Translations under genes and position numbers: made by a program
Shown here: positions 30,303 to 37,781 of the stretch, piece after piece
How the letters are laid out: the number at the start of each line of letters is the position of its first letter
How positions within the stretch are numbered: position 1 is the first letter of the stretch
Notes under the pieces: model-generated
Database searches by the model: none
What the model was told of the DNA's origin: nothing
What the model saw: only the letters and a program-made list of their open reading frames with translations
Source: Marilutibacter aestuarii
Lineage (GTDB): Bacteria > Pseudomonadota > Gammaproteobacteria > Xanthomonadales > Xanthomonadaceae
Reading direction: 5' to 3'
Assembly (NCBI RefSeq): GCF_006546775.1
Contig: NZ_VICE01000108.1
Coordinates: 1-45,734 of the forward strand
Length of the DNA stretch: 45,734 bases

Positions 30303-31349
30303 TCAACCGCCCACCAGGAACATCTCCACGTGCCGGCGCGAGCCGCCCGCCTCACCGCGGATCTCGCTGTAGCGGTCGGCGCGCGTGCTCCAGATCGCGG
30401 CCAGACGTTCGACCAGCGCATCCTCGCCGCCCGCCAGGGCCGCGCGCAGGTCGTGGCCGTCGCCGGCGAACAGGCAGGTGTACACATGGCCGTCCGCCGA
30501 CACCCGCGCGCGATGGCAGTCGCCACAGAACGGCGCGCTGACGGAACTGACGAACCCGATTTCGCCCCGCCCGTCCAGGAAGCCGTAACGGTCGGCGACC
30601 TCGCCGCGGTAGTGCGGATCCAGCGCCTGGAGCGGCCAGCGCGCGTGGATGGCGTCGCGCAGTTCGGCCGAAGGCACCACGCCTTCGCGACGCCAGTGGT
30701 TGCAGGTGCCCACGTCCATGTATTCGATGAAACGCAACACCATGCCGCTGTCGCGAAAGCGCTCGACCAGCGGCAGGACCTGGTGCTCGTTCACGCCACG
30801 CTGGACCACGCAGTTCAACTTGATCACCGGGAATCCTGCGGCGCGCGCGGCCTCGATGCCGGCCAGGGCCTGGGCGACCTCGCCCCGACCGCCCGACAGG
30901 GTACGGAACAGCTCCGGATCCAGCGCGTCGAGGCTGATCGTCACCCGGTCCAGCCCGGCGGCGCGCAGGGCGGCGGCGTGGCGCGGCAGCAGCACGCCAT
31001 TGGTCGTCAGGGCAATGTCCTCGACGCCGTCGATGCGCGCCAGCCGTTCGACCAGCGCGGGCAGGTCGCGGCGCAGCAGGGGCTCGCCGCCGGTGAGGCG
31101 CAGCTTGCGCATGCCCAGGCGGACGAAGGCGCGTACCAGGGTCTCGATCTGGTCGAAGGACAGGCGCGTGGCGGCATCGAAGCCGTAATCGGCCGGCACG
31201 TCATCGGCGGGCATGCAGTACGGACAACGGAAGTTGCAGGCCTCGATCACCGACAGCCGCAGGTCGCGGAGCGGTCTATCCAGGCGGTCGCGCACGAGGC
31301 CCTCCTGCCCCTGCCCGGCCGCGGGCGTGGCGGTGACGCTTATGCTCAT
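30303..31349 (-). CDS. moaA: GTP 3',8-cyclase MoaA (radical SAM)
   Basis: Radical SAM enzyme of 348 residues catalysing the first step of molybdenum cofactor synthesis. The SAM-binding cluster CNFRCPYC is at about residues 38-45, LRLTGGEPLLRRDL follows, and the second cluster is formed by CGDCHRARVSADGHVYTC near residue 272. The C-terminus ends in the functional Gly-Gly (MFLVGG). ATG 31349 overlaps the stop of the upstream metallo-beta-lactamase-fold gene as ATGA; upstream in-frame extension would run inside that gene. Confidence 0.96.
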   Translation of the reverse strand: MSISVTATPAAGQGQEGLVRDRLDRPLRDLRLSVIEACNFRCPYCMPADDVPADYGFDAATRLSFDQIETLVRAFVRLGMRKLRLTGGEPLLRRDLPALVERLARIDGVEDIALTTNGVLLPRHAAALRAAGLDRVTISLDALDPELFRTLSGGRGEVAQALAGIEAARAAGFPVIKLNCVVQRGVNEHQVLPLVERFRDSGMVLRFIEYMDVGTCNHWRREGVVPSAELRDAIHARWPLQALDPHYRGEVADRYGFLDGRGEIGFVSSVSAPFCGDCHRARVSADGHVYTCLFAGDGHDLRAALAGGEDALVERLAAIWSTRADRYSEIRGEAGGSRRHVEMFLVGG

Positions 31350-32104
31350 GCATGCGCCACCGGCAGTGCCACCGGCGGGCGCAACGGCACCAGCTCGCCC
31401 GGGTCGAGCACGCGATAACCGCGGTCGCGCAGGGCGCGTGCGTCCTCCAGGCTGGCGTAGTGGTAGAGCGCGCAGCGCGCCAGCAGCGCGGCAGGGTACT
31501 CGCGCTCGAGGTCGTCGATGCCGCTGTGCGACGGGTTGCCGACCAGCGCGCAATCATGCGCGACGAGCTCTTCGGCATCGGCCCAGCGCGCCAACTGTTC
31601 CGGGATCGGGCGGGTGTCGCCGGTCCACACCAGGCTGCCGCGCAGGCGCAAGCCGAACGCACTTTCGGGCCAGTGGTGCCGGGTGGCGAAGACTTCCAGC
31701 CGCTCGCCTTCGTGCCAGAAGTGGTCGCCGACCGGGATCATCTGGAACGCGTCCCAGAAATTCACGCCCCCTTCGGCCAATGCATTCGGGTAGCTGCCCA
31801 CGCGCTGGTGCAGCAGGGGTACCAGCGGCGCCGGCACGTACAGCCGCACCCGGCCGCGCCACTGCGCGTCGAACAGGCTGTCGATGAACAGGCGCTCGAA
31901 GCCGGCGACGTGATCCATGTGCGTGTGGGTCATGAACAGCGCGCGCGGCGGATGGCCGTAGTGCGCCATGAACGCGGTCAGGCCCTCCGCGCCGCAGTCG
32001 ATGCTCAGCCAGGGCCTGCGGTCGCGCTCGATGGTCGCCATCGCGGAGCCCAGCTCGACCGCTGCCGCGTTGCCCACGCCCTGCAGCCGCAGGCTCCAGT
32101 CCAT
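31346..32104 (-). CDS. Metallo-beta-lactamase-fold hydrolase
   Basis: MBL-fold metallohydrolase of 252 residues. The metal motif THTHMDHVAGF (HxHxDH) is at about residues 68-78, followed by a His in TRHHWPESAF, WTGDTRPIP with the bridging Asp, and AHDCALVG. A RNase Z/PhnP-like or phosphodiesterase-type activity is possible; the substrate is not known. ATG 32104 has GAGG 5 nt upstream. A GTG at 32146, one nt after the kdkA stop, would add 14 residues. The stop overlaps moaA, tying this gene to the molybdenum cofactor genes. Confidence 0.82.
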   Translation of the reverse strand: MDWSLRLQGVGNAAAVELGSAMATIERDRRPWLSIDCGAEGLTAFMAHYGHPPRALFMTHTHMDHVAGFERLFIDSLFDAQWRGRVRLYVPAPLVPLLHQRVGSYPNALAEGGVNFWDAFQMIPVGDHFWHEGERLEVFATRHHWPESAFGLRLRGSLVWTGDTRPIPEQLARWADAEELVAHDCALVGNPSHSGIDDLEREYPAALLARCALYHYASLEDARALRDRGYRVLDPGELVPLRPPVALPVAHA

Positions 32105-32147
32105 CCCGGCCTCGGCTGGCCCCGCGTTGTTCTCCTGCACGGTCACC

Positions 32148-32897
32148 TCAGTATCCGCGCGCCCAGACCGCATCGTAAGCCGAGCGCAGGCGCGCATAAT
32201 CGCGTTTGACGTCCTCGACGGGGCGCTCGCCTCGCAGCTTGAGCAGCGACCGCTGCAGCCGCGACAGGTTGCGCTCGCGCCAGCCCGTCGCCGGGATCCG
32301 CAGCTCGCCGCGATCCAGGTCGATGACCCAGCCGGCGCCCGCCGAGTTGAACAGCAGATTGTGCGCGTTGAGATCGGCGTGGTCGAGGCCGATCCGGTGG
32401 CTGCGCGCCACCAGCCGTCCCGCGGCCTCCCACGGCGCCCCATCGGCGGCCACCGCGGCGCGGTCGGCCAGCGAGCGCACGTCCTCGATGCGATCAAGCA
32501 GGATCGCGGCCTGGTAGCGGAGGCCTTCGCGGCGGTAATAGGCCGCGATCGGGCGCGGCACCTGCAGGCCGCGACGGATCACGCTGCGGGTCAAGCGGAA
32601 CTCGGCGAAGCTGCGGGTGCGATTGGATCCATGCCACCAGTAGCGATCGCGGCTGAAGTGGGCCGCCACGCCGCCGCGCAGGTAGCGTCGCAGCACCGCC
32701 GGGCCGACGGGCGTGTCGACGAACCAGGCCCCGCCACGGCCGCCGCTCTCGACGGCGCGCGCCTTGTCCCCCCAGTACGCGGGCGAAAACCATTCCGGCG
32801 CGACTTGTCGCACGCGCTCCAGGTCGAACAGAATCGCGCCGTAGCCGGTATCGTCCCGGAATGGCGTCAATCCCTCGGTGGCGTCGTAGCCGGTCAT
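32148..32897 (-). CDS. kdkA: 3-deoxy-D-manno-octulosonic acid kinase (Kdo kinase)
   Basis: Kinase of 249 residues of the WaaP/KdkA lipopolysaccharide kinase fold, phosphorylating Kdo in the inner core of LPS. Motifs are [14 protein letters not shown] near the N-terminus, [19 protein letters not shown] with the ATP-binding region, [15 protein letters not shown] (HxDLxxxN catalytic loop) and [11 protein letters not shown] (metal-binding Asp). Organisms with a single Kdo and KdkA include Xanthomonas and Haemophilus. ATG 32897 is used; a TTG at 32915 would add six residues. It starts head to head with the GT9 gene with almost no spacing. Confidence 0.9.
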   Translation of the reverse strand: MTGYDATEGLTPFRDDTGYGAILFDLERVRQVAPEWFSPAYWGDKARAVESGGRGGAWFVDTPVGPAVLRRYLRGGVAAHFSRDRYWWHGSNRTRSFAEFRLTRSVIRRGLQVPRPIAAYYRREGLRYQAAILLDRIEDVRSLADRAAVAADGAPWEAAGRLVARSHRIGLDHADLNAHNLLFNSAGAGWVIDLDRGELRIPATGWRERNLSRLQRSLLKLRGERPVEDVKRDYARLRSAYDAVWARGY

Positions 32898-32914
32898 TGT
32901 CTTGGAGTCTAACA

Positions 32915-34018
32915 ATTACAACGCCCCATTCACCTAGCGCCCGCGAGCCGGGTTCGATCTGCCTGCTGCGCCTGTCGGCGCTGGGCGACGTGACCCACGT
33001 ACTGCCGCTGGTCCACACCCTGCAGTCGGCCTGGCCCGGCGTCCGCCTGGCCTGGGTGATCGGTCGTGGCGAGCGCCGCCTGCTCGATGGCCTGCCGGGC
33101 GTGGACTTCATCGAGTACGACAAGAAGAGCGGGCTGGCCGGCATGCGCGCGGTCGGACGGGACCTGCGCCACTGGCTGGGCGATGCACCGCGCTTCGACG
33201 CCCTGCTGCAGATGCAGCTGGCCGCCCGGGCCAACCTGCTCTCGGCCTTCATCCCGGCACGCCGGCGGATTGGCTACGACCGGCGGCGCGCCAAGGAACT
33301 GCACGGCCTGTTCGTCAACGAGCGCATTCCGGACCGGCCGGGGCCGCACGTGCTCGACGTGCTGGGCAGCTTCTGCGAGCCGCTGGGACTGCGACGCGAG
33401 GCGGTGCGCTGGGACATGCCGGTGCCCATGGACGCCTTCGAGTGGGCGGCGGCGCAGTGGCCGGCCGACGGGCGCCCGACGCTCATGGTCTCGCCCTGCT
33501 CGAGCCACGCGCTGCGCAACTGGCGAGCCGACCGCTACGCAGCCCTGGCCGACCATGCCGCCGGGCTGGGCTGGCGGGTGGTGCTGTGTGGCGGGCGCAG
33601 CGAACTCGAGCGCAGCACCGCCGATGCGATCGTCGCCGCCATGCGCCATCCGGTGCTCGACCTCGTGGGCCGGGACACGCTCAAGCAGTTGCCCGCCCTG
33701 CTCGCCCGCGCCGACCTGCTGGTGTCGCCCGACTCCGGACCGATGCACATCGCCAATGCAATGGGCACGCGTGTCCTGGGCCTGCACGCGGCGACCGATC
33801 CCGCGCGCAGCGGTCCCTACAGCGACCGCCGCTACTGCGTCGACCGCTACGACGACGCCGCGCGCCGCTTCCTGGGCAAGTCCGCCGCCGCGCTTCGCTG
33901 GGGCACGAAGGTCGAGTACCCCGGCGTGATGGACCTGATCGGCGTCGACGACGCGATCGCCGCCTTCGAGCGTTATCGCGCCGACCACCCGACCCCTTCG
34001 ACACTGGAGCAGACCTGA
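32915..34018 (+). CDS. Glycosyltransferase family 9 (heptosyltransferase-like)
   Basis: GT-B glycosyltransferase of about 367 residues acting at the cytoplasmic face on LPS core, probably adding heptose. Family marks are [19 protein letters not shown] near the N-terminus, [20 protein letters not shown], and the donor-site [20 protein letters not shown]. The start is uncertain. AUU at 32915 has a perfect GGAG with 7-nt spacing and gives the family-like N-terminus, although AUU is rare. A TTG at 32897 and an ATG at 32861 are in frame but lack a ribosome binding site and overlap kdkA. The stop overlaps the following ATG. Confidence 0.88.
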   Translation: MTTPHSPSAREPGSICLLRLSALGDVTHVLPLVHTLQSAWPGVRLAWVIGRGERRLLDGLPGVDFIEYDKKSGLAGMRAVGRDLRHWLGDAPRFDALLQMQLAARANLLSAFIPARRRIGYDRRRAKELHGLFVNERIPDRPGPHVLDVLGSFCEPLGLRREAVRWDMPVPMDAFEWAAAQWPADGRPTLMVSPCSSHALRNWRADRYAALADHAAGLGWRVVLCGGRSELERSTADAIVAAMRHPVLDLVGRDTLKQLPALLARADLLVSPDSGPMHIANAMGTRVLGLHAATDPARSGPYSDRRYCVDRYDDAARRFLGKSAAALRWGTKVEYPGVMDLIGVDDAIAAFERYRADHPTPSTLEQT

Positions 34019-34368
34019 TGGCTTCCTGGTTCACCGTCATGGCGCCGCTGCTGCCGGAACTGGTCCGCGCCGCGCGGCCGATGTTCACCCGCAACGCCGA
34101 GCCCTCGCAGGTACCCAAGCAGATCGCCGAACTCCAGGACGCGGTCCTGCACAACGACCAGGCGATCAAGACCGTCGCCGCCGAGATGGAACAGACACTG
34201 GCGACGCTGACACGCGCCTCGCAGGAACTGGAGAACACCCTGCTCGGCCTGCGCCACGCGCTCGCCGCGCAGGAAAGAAGCCTGCGCCGGGCCCAGGCCA
34301 TCGCCGTGGTCGCGGCGACGGCGGCCGTGCTGGCGTTCGCGGTCGCGGCCTACGCCCTGGCCAACTGA
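34018..34368 (+). CDS. Tail-anchored coiled-coil protein
   Basis: Protein of 116 residues: a helical N-terminal part, a predicted coiled coil (about residues 38-88, PKQIAELQDAVLHNDQAIK onward with regular hydrophobic spacing), and one C-terminal transmembrane segment (about 94-114, AIAVVAATAAVLAFAVAAYAL). The ATG shares its first base with the GT9 stop (TGATG), so it is coupled to the glycosyltransferase and may be a partner in the LPS core machinery; that is inference only. No named family recognised. Confidence 0.68.
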   Translation: MASWFTVMAPLLPELVRAARPMFTRNAEPSQVPKQIAELQDAVLHNDQAIKTVAAEMEQTLATLTRASQELENTLLGLRHALAAQERSLRRAQAIAVVAATAAVLAFAVAAYALAN

Positions 34369-34460
34369 AACGGGAGGACACGCCGCTTCGACGTCCGGAA
34401 ACGGCGAGAAGGCGCGCTCGTGCCGCGCGAGGATGGCGCTCCTTCACATGGAGCCCCACG

Positions 34461-34949
34461 ATGGCCACGACGCCCCACTTCCGCATCACCGCCCTGCCCG
34501 CCGACGCGTTCGAGGCCCTGTTCGAGCTCGACGACACCGCACTCGCCGCACGTGGCGCACGGCGCCTCGTGGCGGTCCATCCGCGGAACTTTCCCTGCCG
34601 GGTCAGCCTGGTCGATGCGGCCGTGGGCGAGGAGGTGCTGCTGGTGACCCACCCGTACCACGACAGCACTTCACCCTACCGCGCTTCGGGCGCCGTCTTC
34701 GTGCGCAGGCATGCGCGCCAGGCCCGCCCCGGCATCGACGAAGTGCCGCCGCGCTTCCGCAGCAAGCTGCTGTCGGTCCGGGCCTACGGCGCGAACGGCG
34801 ACCTGCTCGACGCGGACGTGGTCGCGGGCGATGTGCTGGAGCCCTGCATCAGCGCCATGCTCGGGCGCGGGGAGGTCGACTTCCTGCACCTGCACCATGC
34901 CCGGCACGGCTGTTACCTGTGTCGCGTGGACCGCGTCGCGGCGACCTGA
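34461..34949 (+). CDS. DUF1203 domain-containing protein
   Basis: Protein of 162 residues matching the DUF1203 pattern: FRITALPADAFEALFELD, NFPCRVSLVDAAVGEEVLLVTH, DSTSPYRASGAVFVR and a C-terminal FLHLHHARHGCYLCRVDRV. Family function is not known; it is soluble and has conserved Cys and His residues. The mRNA upstream contains CATGGAG about 15 nt before ATG. It converges on the DUF6165 gene with a 24-nt gap. Confidence 0.85.
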   Translation: MATTPHFRITALPADAFEALFELDDTALAARGARRLVAVHPRNFPCRVSLVDAAVGEEVLLVTHPYHDSTSPYRASGAVFVRRHARQARPGIDEVPPRFRSKLLSVRAYGANGDLLDADVVAGDVLEPCISAMLGRGEVDFLHLHHARHGCYLCRVDRVAAT

Positions 34950-34973
34950 CCGCCCTCGCGGCCGGGCTTGCGT

Positions 34974-35384
34974 TCAGCCCGCGCCCTGGCCTGCGCCGTA
35001 GTCCTGGTAGGACTTTTCCTCGACATAGGACGAGCCCAGGGCAAGGTTGATGTCCTTCTTGATGCGGGCGCGCTCGTCGTTCTCGAAGTACACGCTGCGG
35101 GCGAGCTTGACGAACTCCTCGTCGAAGGCCTGCGCCTTCTCCTTGATGCGGATGTCGTCCTCGATCACCCACAGGCGCTCGTTGACCGCCTTGAGGTCGG
35201 CGCGCAGGCGGACGATGTCCTTGCCTGCCGCCGGATGCGCCATCCAGGTCTGCTCGAGGGCCGACAGCTCCTTGCGCACGTTGGCCAGCTTGGCCTCGTC
35301 GCTCATGCGCTCGGACTTGATCTGCAGGATCGCGATCTTGTCGAGCAGTTCGCCAAAGGAGACGGGGACGAGGATTTCGGACAT
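34974..35384 (-). CDS. DUF6165 family protein
   Basis: Highly charged, largely helical protein of 136 residues. The N-terminus ILVPVSFGELLDKIAILQIKSERM is characteristic of DUF6165, a family encoded near LPS/glycosyltransferase genes in many proteobacteria. Heptad-like regions span about residues 20-115. The tail is Gly-rich. AGGTGG precedes ATG 35384. It is convergent with DUF1203 and about 165 nt from tRNA-Ser(CGA). Function is unknown; a role beside sugar transfer is suggested by the kdkA/GT9 neighbourhood. Confidence 0.85.
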   Translation of the reverse strand: MSEILVPVSFGELLDKIAILQIKSERMSDEAKLANVRKELSALEQTWMAHPAAGKDIVRLRADLKAVNERLWVIEDDIRIKEKAQAFDEEFVKLARSVYFENDERARIKKDINLALGSSYVEEKSYQDYGAGQGAG

Positions 35385-35478
35385 CGGGGAACCACCTGAT
35401 GGAATGAGGGCCCAGTGTAACGCGGGCCCCGGGCGCCCTGCCCCGCGCCAGGGCGCGGTGCGGGCCCTGCGAAGAGGC

Positions 35479-35507
35479 TTGCCGGGCGCCGCCTCCAACC
35501 GTATGAT
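35479..35507 (+). promoter_or_regulatory. Promoter of tRNA-Ser(CGA)
   Basis: TTGCCG (35479-35484) and TATGAT (35502-35507) lie 17 nt apart, 43 nt upstream of the mature tRNA. Good sigma-70 match. Confidence 0.65.
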
Positions 35508-35549
35508 GACGCCCCCGCGCCCGGCGAGATCAACCGCCGGCCAGGCACC

Positions 35550-35640
35550 GGAGAGGTGGCAGAGCGGTTGAATGTACCTGATTCGAAATCAGGCAGGCGT
35601 TAATAGCGCCTCGGGGGTTCGAATCCCCCCCTCTCCGCCA
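35550..35640 (+). tRNA. tRNA-Ser (anticodon CGA)
   Basis: Class II tRNA of 91 nt with encoded CCA. The acceptor stem GGAGAGG pairs with the 3' CCUCUCC, the anticodon stem CCTGA/TCAGG encloses TTCGAAA with anticodon CGA (reads UCG), and a long variable arm precedes the T arm. The AT-richer DNA of the island begins right after it, so its 3' end is the likely attB/attL core. Confidence 0.97.
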
Positions 35641-35652
35641 GTTTTAGCGATA

Positions 35653-35676
35653 AGCCCCTGATCCAAGGGGCTTTTT
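35653..35676 (+). terminator. Rho-independent terminator after tRNA-Ser(CGA)
   Basis: AGCCCCT (35653-35659) and AGGGGCT (35666-35672) form a stem with a 6-nt loop followed by a run of T to 35676. It starts 12 nt after the tRNA CCA. Confidence 0.85.
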
Positions 35677-35696
35677 CGTTTCTCTCGCCGGATCGT

Positions 35697-35717
35697 CCCT
35701 ACTATGGCCCCTACCAT
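35697..35717. repeat. Direct repeats resembling integrase arm-type sites
   Basis: CCCTACTAT (35697-35705) and CCCTACCAT (35709-35717) are 9-nt direct repeats with 12-nt spacing, 57 nt from the tRNA end. Short direct repeats in this position are typical of arm sites bound by tyrosine integrases. Confidence 0.4.
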
Positions 35718-35822
35718 TGCCGGATGCTGGGGTCGGGTTCGGGGTAGGCACAATCGCCCGGTTTGGGCCAAAATCCTCCTGCGCCGCCGAATCGCAGTTG
35801 GATGGCGACTTTAGGCCGGCGG

Positions 35823-36284
35823 CTACGACTGGGTGAGCTTCGCCACGATCTCCTCGGCATGCTTGTCGATCATGCCCCCAGTGGTCCCCCACGCCGTCGC
35901 GTTCGTGCTTTCGACCTCGAAGGCCCCGATCTGCTTCCCCTCACCATCGAATACCCGAATGCGGCTGCGCAGGCTGTCGCGGCCGGCCATGATCCCCACC
36001 ATGAAGCGCGCTCCGCCGTGGCGCATATAGTAGTTCGTGATGGTGATCTCGACCGGGACAGCCGGGCTCTCCGGCGTAGCCGCAAGCTTGCCAGCCGCCT
36101 GCAGGCGCTCGTCCAAGGCCTCTCGCAACATCGCCAGTCCCTCGACGCTGGCCTCCTCTGTGTTGAGGATGGTGTAGCGGAACGGCAGATCAACCGGCGC
36201 GGTGATGGCTTGGTGCGTAACGCTGTTCGTGGCGCAGGCTGAAAGCAGCGCCAGAGAGCCCAGCAGAATGGCGTTTCGAAGCAT
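35823..36284 (-). CDS. Lipoprotein, DUF4410-like
   Basis: Lipoprotein of 153 residues. The signal peptide ends in the lipobox LLSAC (Cys 17), so it is lipid-anchored. The mature part (LPFRYTILNTEEASVEGLAML, VEITITNYYMRHGGARFMVG, SRIRVFDGEGKQIGAFEVEST) resembles the DUF4410 type of small lipoproteins. A strong AGGGGGA precedes ATG 36284. It is the gene nearest the tRNA end of the island and may be a morphology- or superinfection-related moron, but this is a guess. Confidence 0.72.
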   Translation of the reverse strand: MLRNAILLGSLALLSACATNSVTHQAITAPVDLPFRYTILNTEEASVEGLAMLREALDERLQAAGKLAATPESPAVPVEITITNYYMRHGGARFMVGIMAGRDSLRSRIRVFDGEGKQIGAFEVESTNATAWGTTGGMIDKHAEEIVAKLTQS

Positions 36285-36731
36285 GGTGGGTCCCCCTGTG
36301 GAATCGAGCTTGAAGCGTACACCGGCGCCGGCTCGGGTGGGATCGGTCGGTTGCTGGGCCCTGGATCGGAAAAGTCCTACACTCCGACGCGGCGGCCTCC
36401 GATGGTCGCAGCCGACATAGCGAGGTATGCTCCTCCCCGGCGAACAGGGCGGGCCTCACGCCATCCGCCGCTCTGGGTCCCGGCAGGGATGGCGGTCTCA
36501 CCATCCCTTCCAGTGAGGCGGCCGGGCGGAGAATCTTCCAAATGAAGAGGGGGAACGTGATGGACCGACGGCCGCGCATCGGGACGGTCGCGCATCGGCT
36601 TTCTCGACCGGGTGCGCCTGCACCCGTGGATTGGCACAGCTTCTTTCGGCGGCGCGTTCTTGGAGTGGTCTTCTGCTTACCACTCTTCCCCTACAGACTG
36701 CCAGAGAGCCACGCCTCTCTTATCGGCGCGG
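36285..36731. other. Non-coding stretch with nested inverted repeats
   Basis: No convincing gene is seen. Nested inverted repeats are present: GCCTCAC (36453-36459) with GTGAGGC (36513-36519), enclosing CGCCATCC (36459-36466) with GGATGGCG (36487-36494). Several open frames here lack family likeness and overlap the 140-aa gene on the other strand. Confidence 0.55.
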
Positions 36732-37154
36732 CTACGAAGAGCCCGCTGGATCATCATCCTTTTCGGCTCTCTTGGACGCGATTCCATAGCCGGCTGCTGC
36801 ACCTGCCGCAATGTAAACAATAGCCTTCACCAGCTCCATTGCTACATCTTCCTTATCGAGATAGAGCGCTGCTCCGATCAGCAGTGCGATTACTGTAGCG
36901 ATCCAAAGAAGAAACCGATGTGCATCCCTTCGCTGTTGCCGCTTGCAGTCGCGTTCATCTTTTCTGTCTCGCTCCTGGGCTGCCAAGGCCTCTTTGCTGT
37001 ATGCAAAAGAGTGGCTGTCCTTCTGCTTCTCAAACTCCAGAGATTGGGCCTTCAGAGCAATCTCTTGCTTCTGCGTTTCGATGTACTGAGCGATGAGTTC
37101 GTCACGTTCCGGTCTCGGCGATTCCTCACCGAGTGCAGGTGAATTCCCACTCAT
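36732..37154 (-). CDS. Coiled-coil protein with two C-terminal membrane helices, function unknown
   Basis: Protein of 140 residues. An acidic/basic helical half (about residues 18-82, rich in Glu, Gln, Lys and Arg with a heptad-like pattern in QYIETQKQEIALKAQSLEFE) is followed by two hydrophobic segments (about 84-102 and 109-126). The C-terminus is charged (KRAEKDDDPAGSS). The ATG overlaps the stop of the 66-aa gene as ATGA. Proteins of this layout occur in prophages and islands without known role; a membrane-acting effector is one possibility, not shown here. Confidence 0.7.
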   Translation of the reverse strand: MSGNSPALGEESPRPERDELIAQYIETQKQEIALKAQSLEFEKQKDSHSFAYSKEALAAQERDRKDERDCKRQQRRDAHRFLLWIATVIALLIGAALYLDKEDVAMELVKAIVYIAAGAAAGYGIASKRAEKDDDPAGSS

Positions 37155-37351
37155 GGGCCGACTCGATACTGAGGTAACTTGTAACGAACCAGTATCCCTC
37201 CAAAGCCACTTGCACCGAGTCTTGGCGGCACAATCTGGCTCTCCTTCACTCGCTGTTTCTCCTCGACACTCAACTTAAGAAACCGCGTGACCGTGAGCAC
37301 CTCTTCGACGATCGGTTTAGCCTCAAACGCCTCGCTAATCTTGCTGTTCAT
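37151..37351 (-). CDS. Small protein coupled to the coiled-coil/TM gene, function unknown
   Basis: Protein of 66 residues (MNSKISEAFEAKPIVEEVL, then VTRFLKLSVEEKQRVKES and a Gly/Pro-rich end with LGASGFGGILVRYKLP). A near-perfect GGAGG five nt before ATG 37351 identifies this start; reading further upstream gives poor-quality sequence. An extended -10-like TGCTAAGAT lies at 37380-37372, close to the Shine-Dalgarno, so a short-leader promoter is possible. The stop overlaps the start of the 140-aa gene, making a two-gene unit. No family recognised. Confidence 0.65.
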   Translation of the reverse strand: MNSKISEAFEAKPIVEEVLTVTRFLKLSVEEKQRVKESQIVPPRLGASGFGGILVRYKLPQYRVGP

Positions 37352-37781
37352 GAACCCCTCCGTGAGGCCCAATCTTAGCAGGCGGCACGCCTGCAATGGA
37401 GCCATGACTTGCTTCTCGTGGTGTATACCATACGACCATAGGAGAGAACGAGAGTTCCCGCATATGGTGACGACCTTTCCTGTGGATAAGTAGTGAGTCG
37501 GGCGCTGGCACTCTTGCAAAGATCGCGACCCGACTGCTCACCCAAGGAGCACTGTTTCCTGAAGTTGAGCGAGCCGCCTTCATCCAAGAAATCACGCTGG
37601 AACGCCGTGTGTAGAGGCTCCCCACTGCCAACGTCACCGGGCAACGATCTGTATCCCTTCACACGCCGTGCCCACCCGCCATTGTCTTCCTCTAGTAAAT
37701 TCTTCAAAGCACTCGCCTGCGATCGCCGACAATAGGGGGCGGTGGTCGTCCGACATCCTCTACTTGGCTCTACTTTTGACG
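37352..37781. other. Stretch without a confident gene, possibly degraded coding sequence
   Basis: Between the 66-aa gene and the ejection-protein gene I see only weak frames. On the minus strand an ATG at 37756 preceded by AGAGG opens 40 codons to a stop at 37634 (MSDDHRPLLSAIAG onward). A second frame (TTG at 37707 to 37375) continues with gene-like composition. Together they could be a frameshifted remnant of a phage gene, but this is not secure. Confidence 0.4.

Noticed and set aside
35589-35771. Minus-strand frame ending in the EGGIRTPE-type peptide over tRNA-Ser(CGA)
   Set aside because: This peptide is the well-known false translation of tRNA-Ser genes.
36542-36823. Plus-strand ORF with a GAGGGGG upstream
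   Set aside because: The product has no family likeness and overlaps the end of the better-supported 140-aa gene on the other strand.
37375-37707. Minus-strand frame of 110 codons starting at TTG
   Set aside because: Only a TTG start without a clear ribosome binding site, and it overlaps the region of weak frames; it may be part of a remnant but is not a secure gene.
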